Positions 1 to 5,593 are shown, counted from the first letter of the stretch. The stretch: 5,593 bases of DNA from Chthoniobacterales bacterium (GCA_017853515.1 JAFMJK010000149.1:1-5593), one strand, 5' to 3'. The notes: a model not told the origin generated them from the sequence alone. Program-made: numbers and translations.

Positions 1-20
1 CATTAAAGAAAGATAACATC

Positions 21-1064
21 ATGCCCGTTCGTCTTGGACGTTTCGAAATGCCCAAGTCTCTCGTCAAGGACGAGAAGACATCCACCGACACCTACGCGAA
101 GTTCATCGCGGAACCCTTCGAGGCCGGTTACGGCCACACCGTCGGCAACTCGCTGCGCCGCGTGCTCCTCTCCTCGCTGGAAGGCGCCGCCATCACCTCG
201 ATCCAGATCGACGGTGTGAACCACGAGTTCCAGACCATCCCCGGCGTCGTCGAGGACGTCGTCGAGATCATCCTCAACCTCAAGAAGGTCAAATTCAACA
301 CGCACGACCACGACACGCACCGCGTCGTGCTCAACGTCAACAAAGACGGCGAAGTCACCGCCAAGGACATCGAGTCGACCAACAAGTGCGAAGTGCTCAA
401 TCCCAAGCAGCACATCGCCACGCTCGACAAGAAGATGAAGTTCTCCATCGAGATGAACGTCCGCAAGGGCCGCGGCTTCTCCACGGGCGACGAAAACAAA
501 ACCACCGACCAGGCCATCGGCGTCATCGCCATCGACTCCATCTTTTCGCCGGTCACCCGCGTGAAATACGCGGTCGAGGCCACCCGCGTCGGACAGCGCA
601 CCGACTACGACAAGCTCGTGCTCGAAGTCTGGACCGACGGCCGCATCACGCCCGATGAAGCGCTCCTGCAATCGTCCGCCATCCTCCGTCACCACCTCGA
701 CGTGTTCGTCGGCCATGACGACACGCAGGTCGAGTTCGACCAGACGCCGGAGGCGGTCAGCCAGGAAAACGCCAAGCTCAAGAAGCTGCTCAACATGTCG
801 GTCAACGAGATCGAACTGAGCGTCCGCGCGGCCAACTGCCTGAACAACGCGAACATCACGACCGTCGGCCAGCTGGCCCTCAAGTCGGAAGCCGAGATGC
901 TCAAATACCGCAACTTCGGCAAGAAGTCGCTCAACGAGATCAAGGACAAGCTCGAGGAACTCGGTCTCGGCCTCGGCATGAAGTTCGAATCCGGCCTCAT
1001 CGAGATCCAGCCCGAAACCGAGCCGGTCGAAGAGGAAGAAGAAAAACAGTCCAAAAAGAAGTAA
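21..1064 (+). CDS. rpoA: DNA-directed RNA polymerase subunit alpha
   Basis: This is the alpha subunit, which dimerises to scaffold beta and beta' and whose C-terminal domain contacts UP elements and activators. The 347-aa product has the full family layout. The N-terminal domain carries the hallmark block GYGHTVGNSLRRVLLSS (about residues 36-52), with R47 matching E. coli R45, followed by a GVVEDVVEIILNLK segment. A linker leads to the C-terminal domain, with VRAANCL at 268-274 (R269 matching E. coli R265) and GKKSLNEIK, where K302-S303 match E. coli K298-S299. Both the DNA-binding determinant and the dimer interface therefore look intact. A Glu- then Lys-rich tail (about 328-347) makes it longer than the 329-aa E. 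coli protein. The ATG at 21 gives the expected N-terminus. An in-frame ATG at 48 is possible, but it would remove residues that look conserved in related phyla. The upstream purine stretch (5-13) is only a weak ribosome binding site. rplQ follows after 3 nt, as in the usual rpsD-rpoA-rplQ order. Confidence 0.98.
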   Translation: MPVRLGRFEMPKSLVKDEKTSTDTYAKFIAEPFEAGYGHTVGNSLRRVLLSSLEGAAITSIQIDGVNHEFQTIPGVVEDVVEIILNLKKVKFNTHDHDTHRVVLNVNKDGEVTAKDIESTNKCEVLNPKQHIATLDKKMKFSIEMNVRKGRGFSTGDENKTTDQAIGVIAIDSIFSPVTRVKYAVEATRVGQRTDYDKLVLEVWTDGRITPDEALLQSSAILRHHLDVFVGHDDTQVEFDQTPEAVSQENAKLKKLLNMSVNEIELSVRAANCLNNANITTVGQLALKSEAEMLKYRNFGKKSLNEIKDKLEELGLGLGMKFESGLIEIQPETEPVEEEEEKQSKKK

Positions 1065-1067
1065 GCC

Positions 1068-1508
1068 ATGAGGCACCAAAATAAGACCGTCAAACTCGGC
1101 CGTTCGCAGGCCCACCGCGACGCCTTGCTGGCCAACCAGGTCTGCAGCCTGATCATCCATCAGCGCATCCGCACGACCCTGGCCAAAGCCAAGGCCGCCC
1201 GGCCGCTCGCGGAAAAAATGGTCACCCTCGGCAAAAAGGGCACCCTTCATGCGCGCCGCACCGCGGCCGCGTATCTGCACCAGGCCGATGCGGTGAAAAA
1301 GCTGTTCAACGAAATCGCGCCCCGCTCGGCCACCCGCCAGGGCGGCTACACGCGCATCGTCAAACTCGGGCCGCGCAAGAGCGACAGCGCTCCCATGGCC
1401 GTGCTCGAGTGGGTTGATGCCGCCGCGATCGTCGAGACCGCCGCGGAACCGGCCACGGAAAAACCGAAGGCCGCGAAAAAATCCGCCCCGAAGAAGGACG
1501 CCGAATAG
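1068..1508 (+). CDS. rplQ: 50S ribosomal protein L17 (bL17)
   Basis: This large-subunit ribosomal protein binds 23S rRNA near the peptide exit region. The 146-aa product opens with the family pattern MRHQNKTVKLGRSQAHRDAL and continues with SLIIHQRIRTTLAKAKAARPLAEKMVTLGK (in the region that carries the L17 signature). The C-terminal part of the conserved fold holds GGYTRIVKLGPRKSDSAPMA and then LEWVD. The conserved body ends near residue 117. An Ala/Lys/Pro/Glu-rich tail of about 29 residues follows and makes the protein longer than the 127-aa E. coli form. Such basic low-complexity tails are common in bL17 of several phyla. Its ATG lies 3 nt after the rpoA stop, so translation is probably coupled. 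It is the last gene of the operon and is followed by an intrinsic terminator. Confidence 0.98.
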   Translation: MRHQNKTVKLGRSQAHRDALLANQVCSLIIHQRIRTTLAKAKAARPLAEKMVTLGKKGTLHARRTAAAYLHQADAVKKLFNEIAPRSATRQGGYTRIVKLGPRKSDSAPMAVLEWVDAAAIVETAAEPATEKPKAAKKSAPKKDAE

Positions 1509-1538
1509 CACTCCCGCGGCAACCGCCGCAACTCACAC

Positions 1539-1580
1539 GCACGCCGCCGCGGCCCGCAGCCCGGCGGCGTGTTTCTTTTT
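1539..1580 (+). terminator. Rho-independent terminator of the rpoA-rplQ operon
   Basis: A perfect 10-bp GC-rich stem is formed by CACGCCGCCG (1540-1549) and CGGCGGCGTG (1562-1571). It can be extended by a G-U pair outside (1539/1572) and by an inner GGC/GCC pairing (1551-1553 with 1559-1561) past one bulged C, leaving a 5-nt loop. It is followed at once by the T-rich tract TTTCTTTTT (1572-1580). It lies 31 nt after the rplQ stop and is oriented to end transcription of that operon. The mirror-strand tract needed for termination of the converging toxin transcript is absent, so I read it as unidirectional. Confidence 0.9.
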
Positions 1581-1585
1581 CCTCA

Positions 1586-1652
1586 GGTGGATCGCGCCGT
1601 CCCGGCGCGATATTCCACTCCGGCAATCGCGATGGGGACATCGCGATCCACC
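1586..1652. repeat. REPIN-like palindromic element (two inverted REP-like hairpins)
   Basis: The ends are an exact 11-bp inverted repeat: GGTGGATCGCG (1586-1596) and CGCGATCCACC (1642-1652). Each half is itself a hairpin. The left one pairs ATCGCGCC (1591-1598) with GGCGCGAT (1604-1611) around the loop GTCCC. The right one pairs ATCGCGAT (1626-1633) with ATCGCGAT (1640-1647) around GGGGAC. Read from their outer ends, the two halves match, with the stem's CC/GG pairs replaced by AT/AT, so pairing is kept. GTGG before the left stem can pair with CCAC at 1615-1618. Two REP units in inverted orientation are the organisation called REPIN, which is mobilised by RAYT-type transposases in other bacteria. 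No such gene is in the window and copy number elsewhere is unknown. The hairpins could also slow the converging toxin transcript. Confidence 0.7.
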
Positions 1653-1751
1653 CTACGATCAAAGTCTGAAACCTTTGGGGGTCTGGTATGAAATACGCGT
1701 GCGATACCGCGCTCAAAAGTTTTGCACGTTTCGGTGTTCGGCGCGATGCCG

Positions 1752-2171
1752 TCACACGGGACTGACCAAGCGCAGTTTCGGATAGAGTTTCCGGAAATCA
1801 GCCGTGTTGCGCGTGAGCAGGCCGTCGAACCGCAAGGCGAAAGCCCCGATGAGAGCGTCGGCCACTGGACGCTTCGGATCACGCTGCGCAGCCGCCCGCC
1901 GATCGAGGATATGCCTCGCCCATGCCCGTGCGGCATGCTCTGTGTCGCTCACCTCCCACAACTCGTCGAAGTCGACATCCAGCGCCGACAGAAATTTGCG
2001 CAGCGAGCCAAGTTCACCGCCGAAAGCGGGAGCCAGTTCGACAAAGGTGACCGGGCTGACCGTCAGGCCGGCAGCAGACTTTTTCTTCAACAGCGCTTCG
2101 GACTCGGCCCCGAAGTCGGGATCATCGAGTCCGACATCGAGGAGCAGGCAGGTGTCGACAACCCACGCCAT
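1752..2171 (-). CDS. vapC: PIN-domain toxin, VapC-type ribonuclease
   Basis: The 139-aa protein fits a complete PIN domain, the metal-dependent RNase fold of VapC toxins, which typically cleave tRNA or rRNA. It starts with the strand-plus-acid motif VVDTCLLLD (D6 first catalytic Asp). E45 sits in FVELA. The third acid is D105 in the helix VADALIGAFAL, and D125 in LLTRNTADF is the likely fourth. All expected active-site acids are present, so the enzyme is probably functional. Length is normal for the family (about 130-145 aa). The ATG start at 2171 abuts the TGA stop of the antitoxin gene with no intervening base, so translation should be coupled. A GAGG sequence inside the antitoxin gene lies about 14 nt upstream, rather far for a ribosome binding site. 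The symbol is a family assignment; the target RNA cannot be told from sequence. Confidence 0.9.
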   Translation of the reverse strand: MAWVVDTCLLLDVGLDDPDFGAESEALLKKKSAAGLTVSPVTFVELAPAFGGELGSLRKFLSALDVDFDELWEVSDTEHAARAWARHILDRRAAAQRDPKRPVADALIGAFALRFDGLLTRNTADFRKLYPKLRLVSPV

Positions 2172-2423
2172 TCAGGACTTTTCACCCTCGCGGAGAATTT
2201 TCATCCATCCGGCTGTGGTGCCCGGGCCATCGGCGGCAAACTTTTTCATAAAACCACGCATGGATGTCTTGCCGCCGCGGCGCGGCACTTTCACGCGAAC
2301 TTCGGTCTCGGACAAGCGCTTCCAGAGCAAAGTCTGACCCGGTCGCAGACCAAGTTCGCGCCGGATAGACGCCGGCATGGACACCTGCCCGCGGTCGGTC
2401 AATGTCGTCGCAATTTCGGCCAC
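2172..2423 (-). CDS. vapB: AbrB/MazE-family antitoxin of the VapBC-type pair
   Basis: The 83-aa protein has an N-terminal swapped-hairpin DNA-binding domain of the SpoVT/AbrB/MazE type (about residues 4-48). Its typical core reads ATTLTDRGQVSMPASIRREL, followed by GLRPGQTLLWKRL. The C-terminal part (about 53-83, with RGFMKKFA and GWMKILREGEK) is the kind of flexible, short-helical tail that antitoxins use to bind and block the PIN active site. It should neutralise the toxin encoded directly downstream and repress their shared promoter. The start is GTG at 2423-2421. An in-frame stop four codons upstream leaves no alternative ATG, so this start is well constrained. There is no convincing Shine-Dalgarno sequence before it; see the promoter entry. 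Calling it VapB follows from its partner; by fold it is MazE/AbrB-like. Confidence 0.9.
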   Translation of the reverse strand: MAEIATTLTDRGQVSMPASIRRELGLRPGQTLLWKRLSETEVRVKVPRRGGKTSMRGFMKKFAADGPGTTAGWMKILREGEKS

Positions 2424-2429
2424 GATGCA

Positions 2430-2457
2430 ATCTTATCATGTAACTTTATCATGTCAA
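2430..2457 (-). promoter_or_regulatory. Predicted sigma70-type promoter of the antitoxin-toxin operon
   Basis: On the minus strand a perfect -35 hexamer TTGACA (2457-2452) is separated by 16 nt from TAAGAT (2435-2430), a 4/6 match to the -10 consensus. The -10 is preceded by TGA, giving an extended -10 (TGnTAAGAT). Initiation about 7 nt after the -10 would fall at or next to the GTG start at 2423, so the transcript may be leaderless. The segment is markedly AT-rich against its GC-rich surroundings. This is a motif-based prediction. Confidence 0.6.
2433..2454. repeat. Tandem 9-bp direct repeats, candidate antitoxin operator
   Basis: TTATCATGT occurs twice, at 2433-2441 and 2446-2454, with starts 13 bp apart. 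The two copies fill the spacer of the predicted promoter and overlap its -10 and -35 boxes. Autorepression by the antitoxin, or by the antitoxin-toxin complex, is the rule in type II modules. A repeated site inside the promoter is where such an operator would be expected. Assignment as operator is inferred from position. Confidence 0.45.
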
Positions 2458-2469
2458 ACCAATGAACCC

Positions 2470-2492
2470 CGCGGAAAGGGAGCTTTCCCGCG
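2470..2492 (-). terminator. Hairpin after the DUF4340 gene, possible weak terminator
   Basis: GGAAAG (2473-2478) pairs with CTTTCC (2483-2488) around a 4-nt loop. Past a bulged C the stem continues with CGC/GCG (2470-2472 with 2490-2492). It lies 37 nt beyond the stop of the minus-strand DUF4340 gene and just ahead of the toxin-antitoxin promoter, a sensible place to end the upstream operon. The sequence after it on the minus strand (GGGGTTCATTGGTTTG) has only short T runs. Termination would therefore be weak or need Rho, and some read-through into the toxin-antitoxin genes is possible. Confidence 0.35.
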
Positions 2493-2529
2493 TATGGCCC
2501 CATCCCAGTCATGGTCAGGCCAAGAGCTG

Positions 2530-3726
2530 CTACCGCTTATTCTTTGGCGGCGGTGATGGCCTGGGCGCAGGCTCTGCCAGGGCGGCGAGGAGTGATTGGC
2601 GATCGACGAGAAATATTTGGAGGAAGTTGCGCGGAATGAAGACGCGCTTGCCTTGGAGCTTGGCGGCCTGCGCCACTTTTTCATCGCGCGCTTTCCTTGC
2701 GGCTTCCATCGCTTGGGCTGCGGCTTCGTCCGGTTTTTGTCCATCGGCCACAACGGGCGCTGGCGGTGTCGCCGGATCGCCGGTTACTTCGACGGAAATT
2801 TCCGCGGGCAAATTGTCGGCCCCGCCTTCGCCGAAGGTCAGCGCGTAGCGCAGTCCTTCGAAAGAATCCAGCGTGACCGAGACCGGTTTTTCCCGGAGCG
2901 GTTTGAGCCGCGCGTCATCCGGGGCATCGGGCACATCGGCCACGGCCAATCCGGTGACGAGCGAGTCGATGTTGAGAAGTTTGGTCGGGTCGAGATTGTC
3001 GTTCTTTCCGGCGCCGGCCAGTTTCCACGCGGCGCCGGGCGCATCGCGTTCGATCGTCCAACGGCGATCTTTGCCTTCCGCTTTGACCTCGATGCGTTTG
3101 GGCGGTCCCGGCCGGAGGAAGTTTTTGTCGATCCATTGCGCCGGCGAAGTCTGCAGGTCGCTGAATGTTTCCGTGACGAGGTAGGCCGTGCCGGGAGCAT
3201 CGGCCAACAGGAGGTATCGTCCGGTGACCATATCGCCGGCCATGCCCATCGGCCCGGCGTCCGGCGAGGAGGTCGAATGCGTCTTCCCCGCGACAAGCGC
3301 AGCCAGTTTTTTCCCGGAGGCGTCGAACAATTCGACCAGCGTTCCCGTCTCGGCGTCGGGCGCGCCGCCGGTCGGAAGCTTCAACACCAGCGCGGCCGCA
3401 TCGCCTTCGCCCAAGGGCACGGTTTGCACGGGTTCGAGTTCGGCCATTTTACGCACCAGCGCGGAAATCTTGGCGAAGTTGGCCGGATAGTTTCCGCGCT
3501 CTTCGATGACCCAAGTGTCATTGGCGCGTTTGGCGGTGACGCGACCTTCGGCTCCAAGCAGACGGACCGAAGCCACGTCGTTGACGGGCAGATCACCAAG
3601 GAGCTTGCTTCCCGCTTCGACGGCCGCCTCCTGCCACGATGCCTCGTCGCGGGATTTCATGAGCAGGGCGAGACCGCCGATCAAGGCCGCGGCGATGAGA
3701 AGGTAGAGAAACTTCGGTCCTTTCAT
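2530..3726 (-). CDS. DUF4340 domain protein, membrane-anchored partner of the GldG-like protein
   Basis: This 398-aa protein of unknown biochemical function is recognised as DUF4340 from its layout and context. The N-terminus has one membrane segment (about residues 6-23, FLYLLIAAALIGGLALLM) after a short basic start, so the rest is probably extracytoplasmic. The body carries the repetitive beta-rich pattern of the family: a first unit with VRLLGAEGRVTAKRANDTWVI, then YLLLADAPGTAYLV and WIDKNFL (198-204), then a second unit with RRWTIERD and WKLAG. An Ala- and charge-rich helical stretch (about 332-358) precedes a conserved-looking end, FIPRNFLQIFLVDRQSLLA, and a Pro-rich basic tail. The ATG at 3726 is chosen because it puts the anchor at the N-terminus. 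An open frame continues upstream but only overlaps the preceding gene and reads as low-complexity Arg/Ser. It starts 4 nt after the GldG-like gene's stop, without an evident ribosome binding site, suggesting coupling. Confidence 0.85.
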   Translation of the reverse strand: MKGPKFLYLLIAAALIGGLALLMKSRDEASWQEAAVEAGSKLLGDLPVNDVASVRLLGAEGRVTAKRANDTWVIEERGNYPANFAKISALVRKMAELEPVQTVPLGEGDAAALVLKLPTGGAPDAETGTLVELFDASGKKLAALVAGKTHSTSSPDAGPMGMAGDMVTGRYLLLADAPGTAYLVTETFSDLQTSPAQWIDKNFLRPGPPKRIEVKAEGKDRRWTIERDAPGAAWKLAGAGKNDNLDPTKLLNIDSLVTGLAVADVPDAPDDARLKPLREKPVSVTLDSFEGLRYALTFGEGGADNLPAEISVEVTGDPATPPAPVVADGQKPDEAAAQAMEAARKARDEKVAQAAKLQGKRVFIPRNFLQIFLVDRQSLLAALAEPAPRPSPPPKNKR

Positions 3727-3730
3727 GCGA

Positions 3731-5593
3731 TCAGCGCGCGCTTTGGCGGCGGTGGCGGTAAACGGCGATGAGGCAGCCCGCCGCCGCGACGAGGAGCGGC
3801 ATGGCCAGGATGTTGGTCCACTTGACGCGCTGCTCGAGCGCCTCGACCTCGCGGCGCAGCGTTTTGCGCACATCCTTGAGTTCTTTTTTCGTCTCCGCTT
3901 CCTTTTTGCGGAACGATTTGATCTCGGCCTGCTGCTCGGGGGTGAGGATGAATTGCTGTCCGGCTTCCTTGTTCACCTCGAGCTGGGCCAAGCGGCCCTG
4001 CGCCTCCTGCAACCCGCGCTCCAGTTCGGAAATTTTGTCGCGGAACTTCGATTCCGCCTCGGCCTGCATGCGTTTGACCACGGTGAAGGGACGGTCGCGC
4101 GAGGCGCGGCTGCGCACGGAGGCCAGTTCGCTGCCGCCGGAGAGTTGCTCGGCCATGGATTGCGCGAAGTTGAGATTGCTGTTGGCCGGAACCATGACCG
4201 GCTGCCCGAACGGCGTGGGCAACTCGGCCACGGCGAGCGGATCGAAAAGCATGTCGACATCCCCGACGAGATAAACGACGCCGGGTTCCTTCGCTTCTTT
4301 CAAGCCGGGAGGCGCGTCGGGATCGGGAGAAGTCGCCGCGTCGGGCATCTGCGCCTGGCCCTCGGGCACCGCTTTCGGTTTGCCCGCCGGGAATGCGGTT
4401 TTGAATTTGCCCTCAAGTTTGATGGCAATCGGATAATCGACGCCGGTCGGTTTGAATTCGCGCTCGACCGCCTCGGGCGACGTCTGGGTGAAACCCGGAT
4501 CGAAGAGCGCGGATTGCTTCGAACTGAAGACGAGGCTCGTGCGCTGCAATCCCTCGGCCGCTTCCCCTTGGAAAGTGCCGGCCAGCGCCATGAAAAGGCT
4601 GTCCACATCGCCGGTGACCACGCTGTCGGGATCGATCGAGTCAGGTCCGAGCGCGAGAATGCCGGGGGCGCGACCGCGCCGCGTGTTGCCCACGTTCTGC
4701 ATGTCGACGACGATTTCGGAGGTGTTGAAGTCCAGTCCCCAGGCGGGCAAAAGCTTCGAGAAAGTGGAAACGCTGGGCGGCGGTTGCATGCCCATCATCG
4801 GGGCGGATTGGGAATCCATCACGCACATCGGATCGAGGAAAGCCACGAGCTGGCCGCCGCGCAGGATGAATTGGTCGATGGCGTATTGCGTGGACTCGGA
4901 GATCTCGCGCGGATGGACCACGAGCAAAGTTTTGATGTCGGCCGGAATTTCTTCCGTGGTGAACGGCACTTCTTTCACTTCGAACGAACGCCGCAATTCG
5001 TCGAAGAAGACGCCGGCGGACGGGGGGCGGTTCATCATGCCCATCATGGGCGAAGGCGCGGCGGTCGGCAGCGGCGTAAGGAGTCCGAGCACGGGCTTTT
5101 CCGCGCTGGTCACCGCGTTGATCGCCCGCACGGAATCGTATTCGAGCAGGCGCTCGCGGTCGGGCGAAAGGAACGGGAGCGCGGACTTGCGGTCAAGCTG
5201 GCTGAAGCCGAGACCGAAATAAATGCGGTCGCCATTGGGAAAGACCTGCGGTTCGATGCCGTCGAGACGCGCCGAGTCCTCCGCGTCCGAATCCGGCGCG
5301 GGATCGAGTTTCTGCACCTGCAACTTGCCTCCGGATGCGGTGCGCATGGCATCGAGCAGATCTTCCACGGCCTGCGCGTAATTTTTCAGCCCCATGGGCA
5401 TGGCCTCGTCGCTCTGCGTGCAATAAAAGCGGACCTGGACGGGCGCCTTGAGTCCGGCGAGCACTCTGCGCGTTCCCTCGCTGAGCGTGAAGGCTCGCTC
5501 CTCGGTGAGATCGGCGCGCCATTTCAGCTTGGAGACGATGAAGTTCGCCCCGAGCAGCAGGACGAGCACGGCGGCCACGGCAGCCAAGGCGTA
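3731..5593 (-). CDS. GldG-like ABC-transporter auxiliary protein (5' end cut by window)
   Basis: This belongs to the GldG / ABC_transp_aux family, extracytoplasmic proteins that go with an ABC ATPase and permease. In Bacteroidota, GldAFG is linked to gliding. Elsewhere the role is unknown. About 620 residues are visible (numbered from the first whole codon, 5593-5591). They begin inside a membrane segment (about 3-19), so probably one to two dozen N-terminal residues lie outside the window. An in-frame TTG at 5587 is not a likely start. Family marks follow in order: DLTEERAFTLS (28-38), LLVVHPREISESTQYAIDQF with GGQLVAFLDP, then VVYLVGDVDMLFDP, and NLNFAQSMAEQLSGG with SVRSRASRDRPF. A long charged coiled coil (about 505-591) leads into a C-terminal membrane helix (about 593-612) and a basic tail, giving a two-anchor topology. 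Met-rich loops (PMMGMMNRPP, APMMGMQPPP) are notable. The DUF4340 gene follows 4 nt downstream. Confidence 0.88.
   Translation of the reverse strand, partial: YALAAVAAVLVLLLGANFIVSKLKWRADLTEERAFTLSEGTRRVLAGLKAPVQVRFYCTQSDEAMPMGLKNYAQAVEDLLDAMRTASGGKLQVQKLDPAPDSDAEDSARLDGIEPQVFPNGDRIYFGLGFSQLDRKSALPFLSPDRERLLEYDSVRAINAVTSAEKPVLGLLTPLPTAAPSPMMGMMNRPPSAGVFFDELRRSFEVKEVPFTTEEIPADIKTLLVVHPREISESTQYAIDQFILRGGQLVAFLDPMCVMDSQSAPMMGMQPPPSVSTFSKLLPAWGLDFNTSEIVVDMQNVGNTRRGRAPGILALGPDSIDPDSVVTGDVDSLFMALAGTFQGEAAEGLQRTSLVFSSKQSALFDPGFTQTSPEAVEREFKPTGVDYPIAIKLEGKFKTAFPAGKPKAVPEGQAQMPDAATSPDPDAPPGLKEAKEPGVVYLVGDVDMLFDPLAVAELPTPFGQPVMVPANSNLNFAQSMAEQLSGGSELASVRSRASRDRPFTVVKRMQAEAESKFRDKISELERGLQEAQGRLAQLEVNKEAGQQFILTPEQQAEIKSFRKKEAETKKELKDVRKTLRREVEALEQRVKWTNILAMPLLVAAAGCLIAVYRHRRQSAR

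Noticed and set aside
3..1511. Long open frame (502 aa) on the minus strand across rpoA and rplQ
   Set aside because: It is exactly antisense to two certain core genes. It is rich in Val/Asp/Leu/Gly as expected from the complement of GC-biased codons, and shows no recognisable domain.
1586..1652. Palindrome as a second intrinsic terminator or a CRISPR fragment
   Set aside because: Neither strand has a T tract after the hairpins, and there is no spaced repeat series. The two-unit inverted structure fits a REP-type element better.
1653..1751. Possible small RNA or terminator for the toxin gene in the remaining spacer
   Set aside because: Only short 4-bp pairings (for example CGGC at 1739-1742 with GCCG at 1748-1751) and no T-rich tail were seen; too weak to list.
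1722..2465. 247-aa plus-strand open frame opposite the toxin-antitoxin genes
   Set aside because: The minus strand carries two complete recognised families with abutting stop and start. The plus-strand frame shows no family pattern.
2596..3771. 391-aa plus-strand open frame opposite the DUF4340 gene
   Set aside because: Composition is Arg/Gly/Phe-rich with no domain signal. The minus-strand frame has a membrane anchor, family features and operon spacing, so this is a shadow.
3727..3873. N-terminal extension of the DUF4340 protein by 49 residues
   Set aside because: It would overlap the end of the GldG-like gene, is low-complexity Arg/Ser/Ala, and would push the membrane anchor away from the N-terminus.
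4452..5222. 256-aa plus-strand open frame opposite the GldG-like gene
   Set aside because: Ser/Arg-rich, no domain, and fully inside the well-supported GldG-like coding sequence.
5585..5587. TTG as the true start of the GldG-like gene
   Set aside because: The reading frame stays open to the window edge, and TTG falls inside the first membrane segment with no upstream charged residues or ribosome binding site visible.

Overview
The window is GC-rich bacterial chromosome in three blocks. I infer a member of the Verrucomicrobiota, plausibly an Opitutae-type bacterium. The reasons are the character of the RpoA and L17 proteins, the weak Shine-Dalgarno signals, and a GldG-type protein followed by a DUF4340 protein, a pairing common in that phylum. 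This is family-level impression, not a database result.

Block 1 (1-1580, + strand) is the end of the conserved ribosomal protein/RNA polymerase operon: rpoA (RNA polymerase alpha subunit), then rplQ (ribosomal protein bL17) after a 3-nt gap, closed by a strong intrinsic terminator.

Block 2 (1581-2529) is accessory. A 67-bp palindromic element of two inverted, nearly identical hairpins (REPIN-like) sits just after the terminator. The rest of that spacer, 1653-1751, shows nothing I can name. Next, on the minus strand, comes a type II toxin-antitoxin pair: an AbrB/MazE-fold antitoxin followed directly by a PIN-domain (VapC-type) toxin, with stop and start codons abutting. A promoter-like sequence with tandem 9-bp repeats lies immediately before the antitoxin's GTG start, placed so that the mRNA could be leaderless.

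Block 3 (2530-5593, minus strand) is the distal part of an operon for a membrane-anchored, ABC-transporter-associated complex: a GldG-like auxiliary protein whose N-terminus lies beyond the right edge, then a DUF4340 protein with one N-terminal membrane anchor after a 4-nt gap. The cognate ATPase and permease genes are expected just outside the right edge.

rplQ and the toxin gene converge on the spacer at 1509-1751, where the terminator and the palindromic element lie. No strongly supported new system is visible. The REPIN-like element with compensatory stem changes and the leaderless-looking toxin-antitoxin promoter are the best leads.
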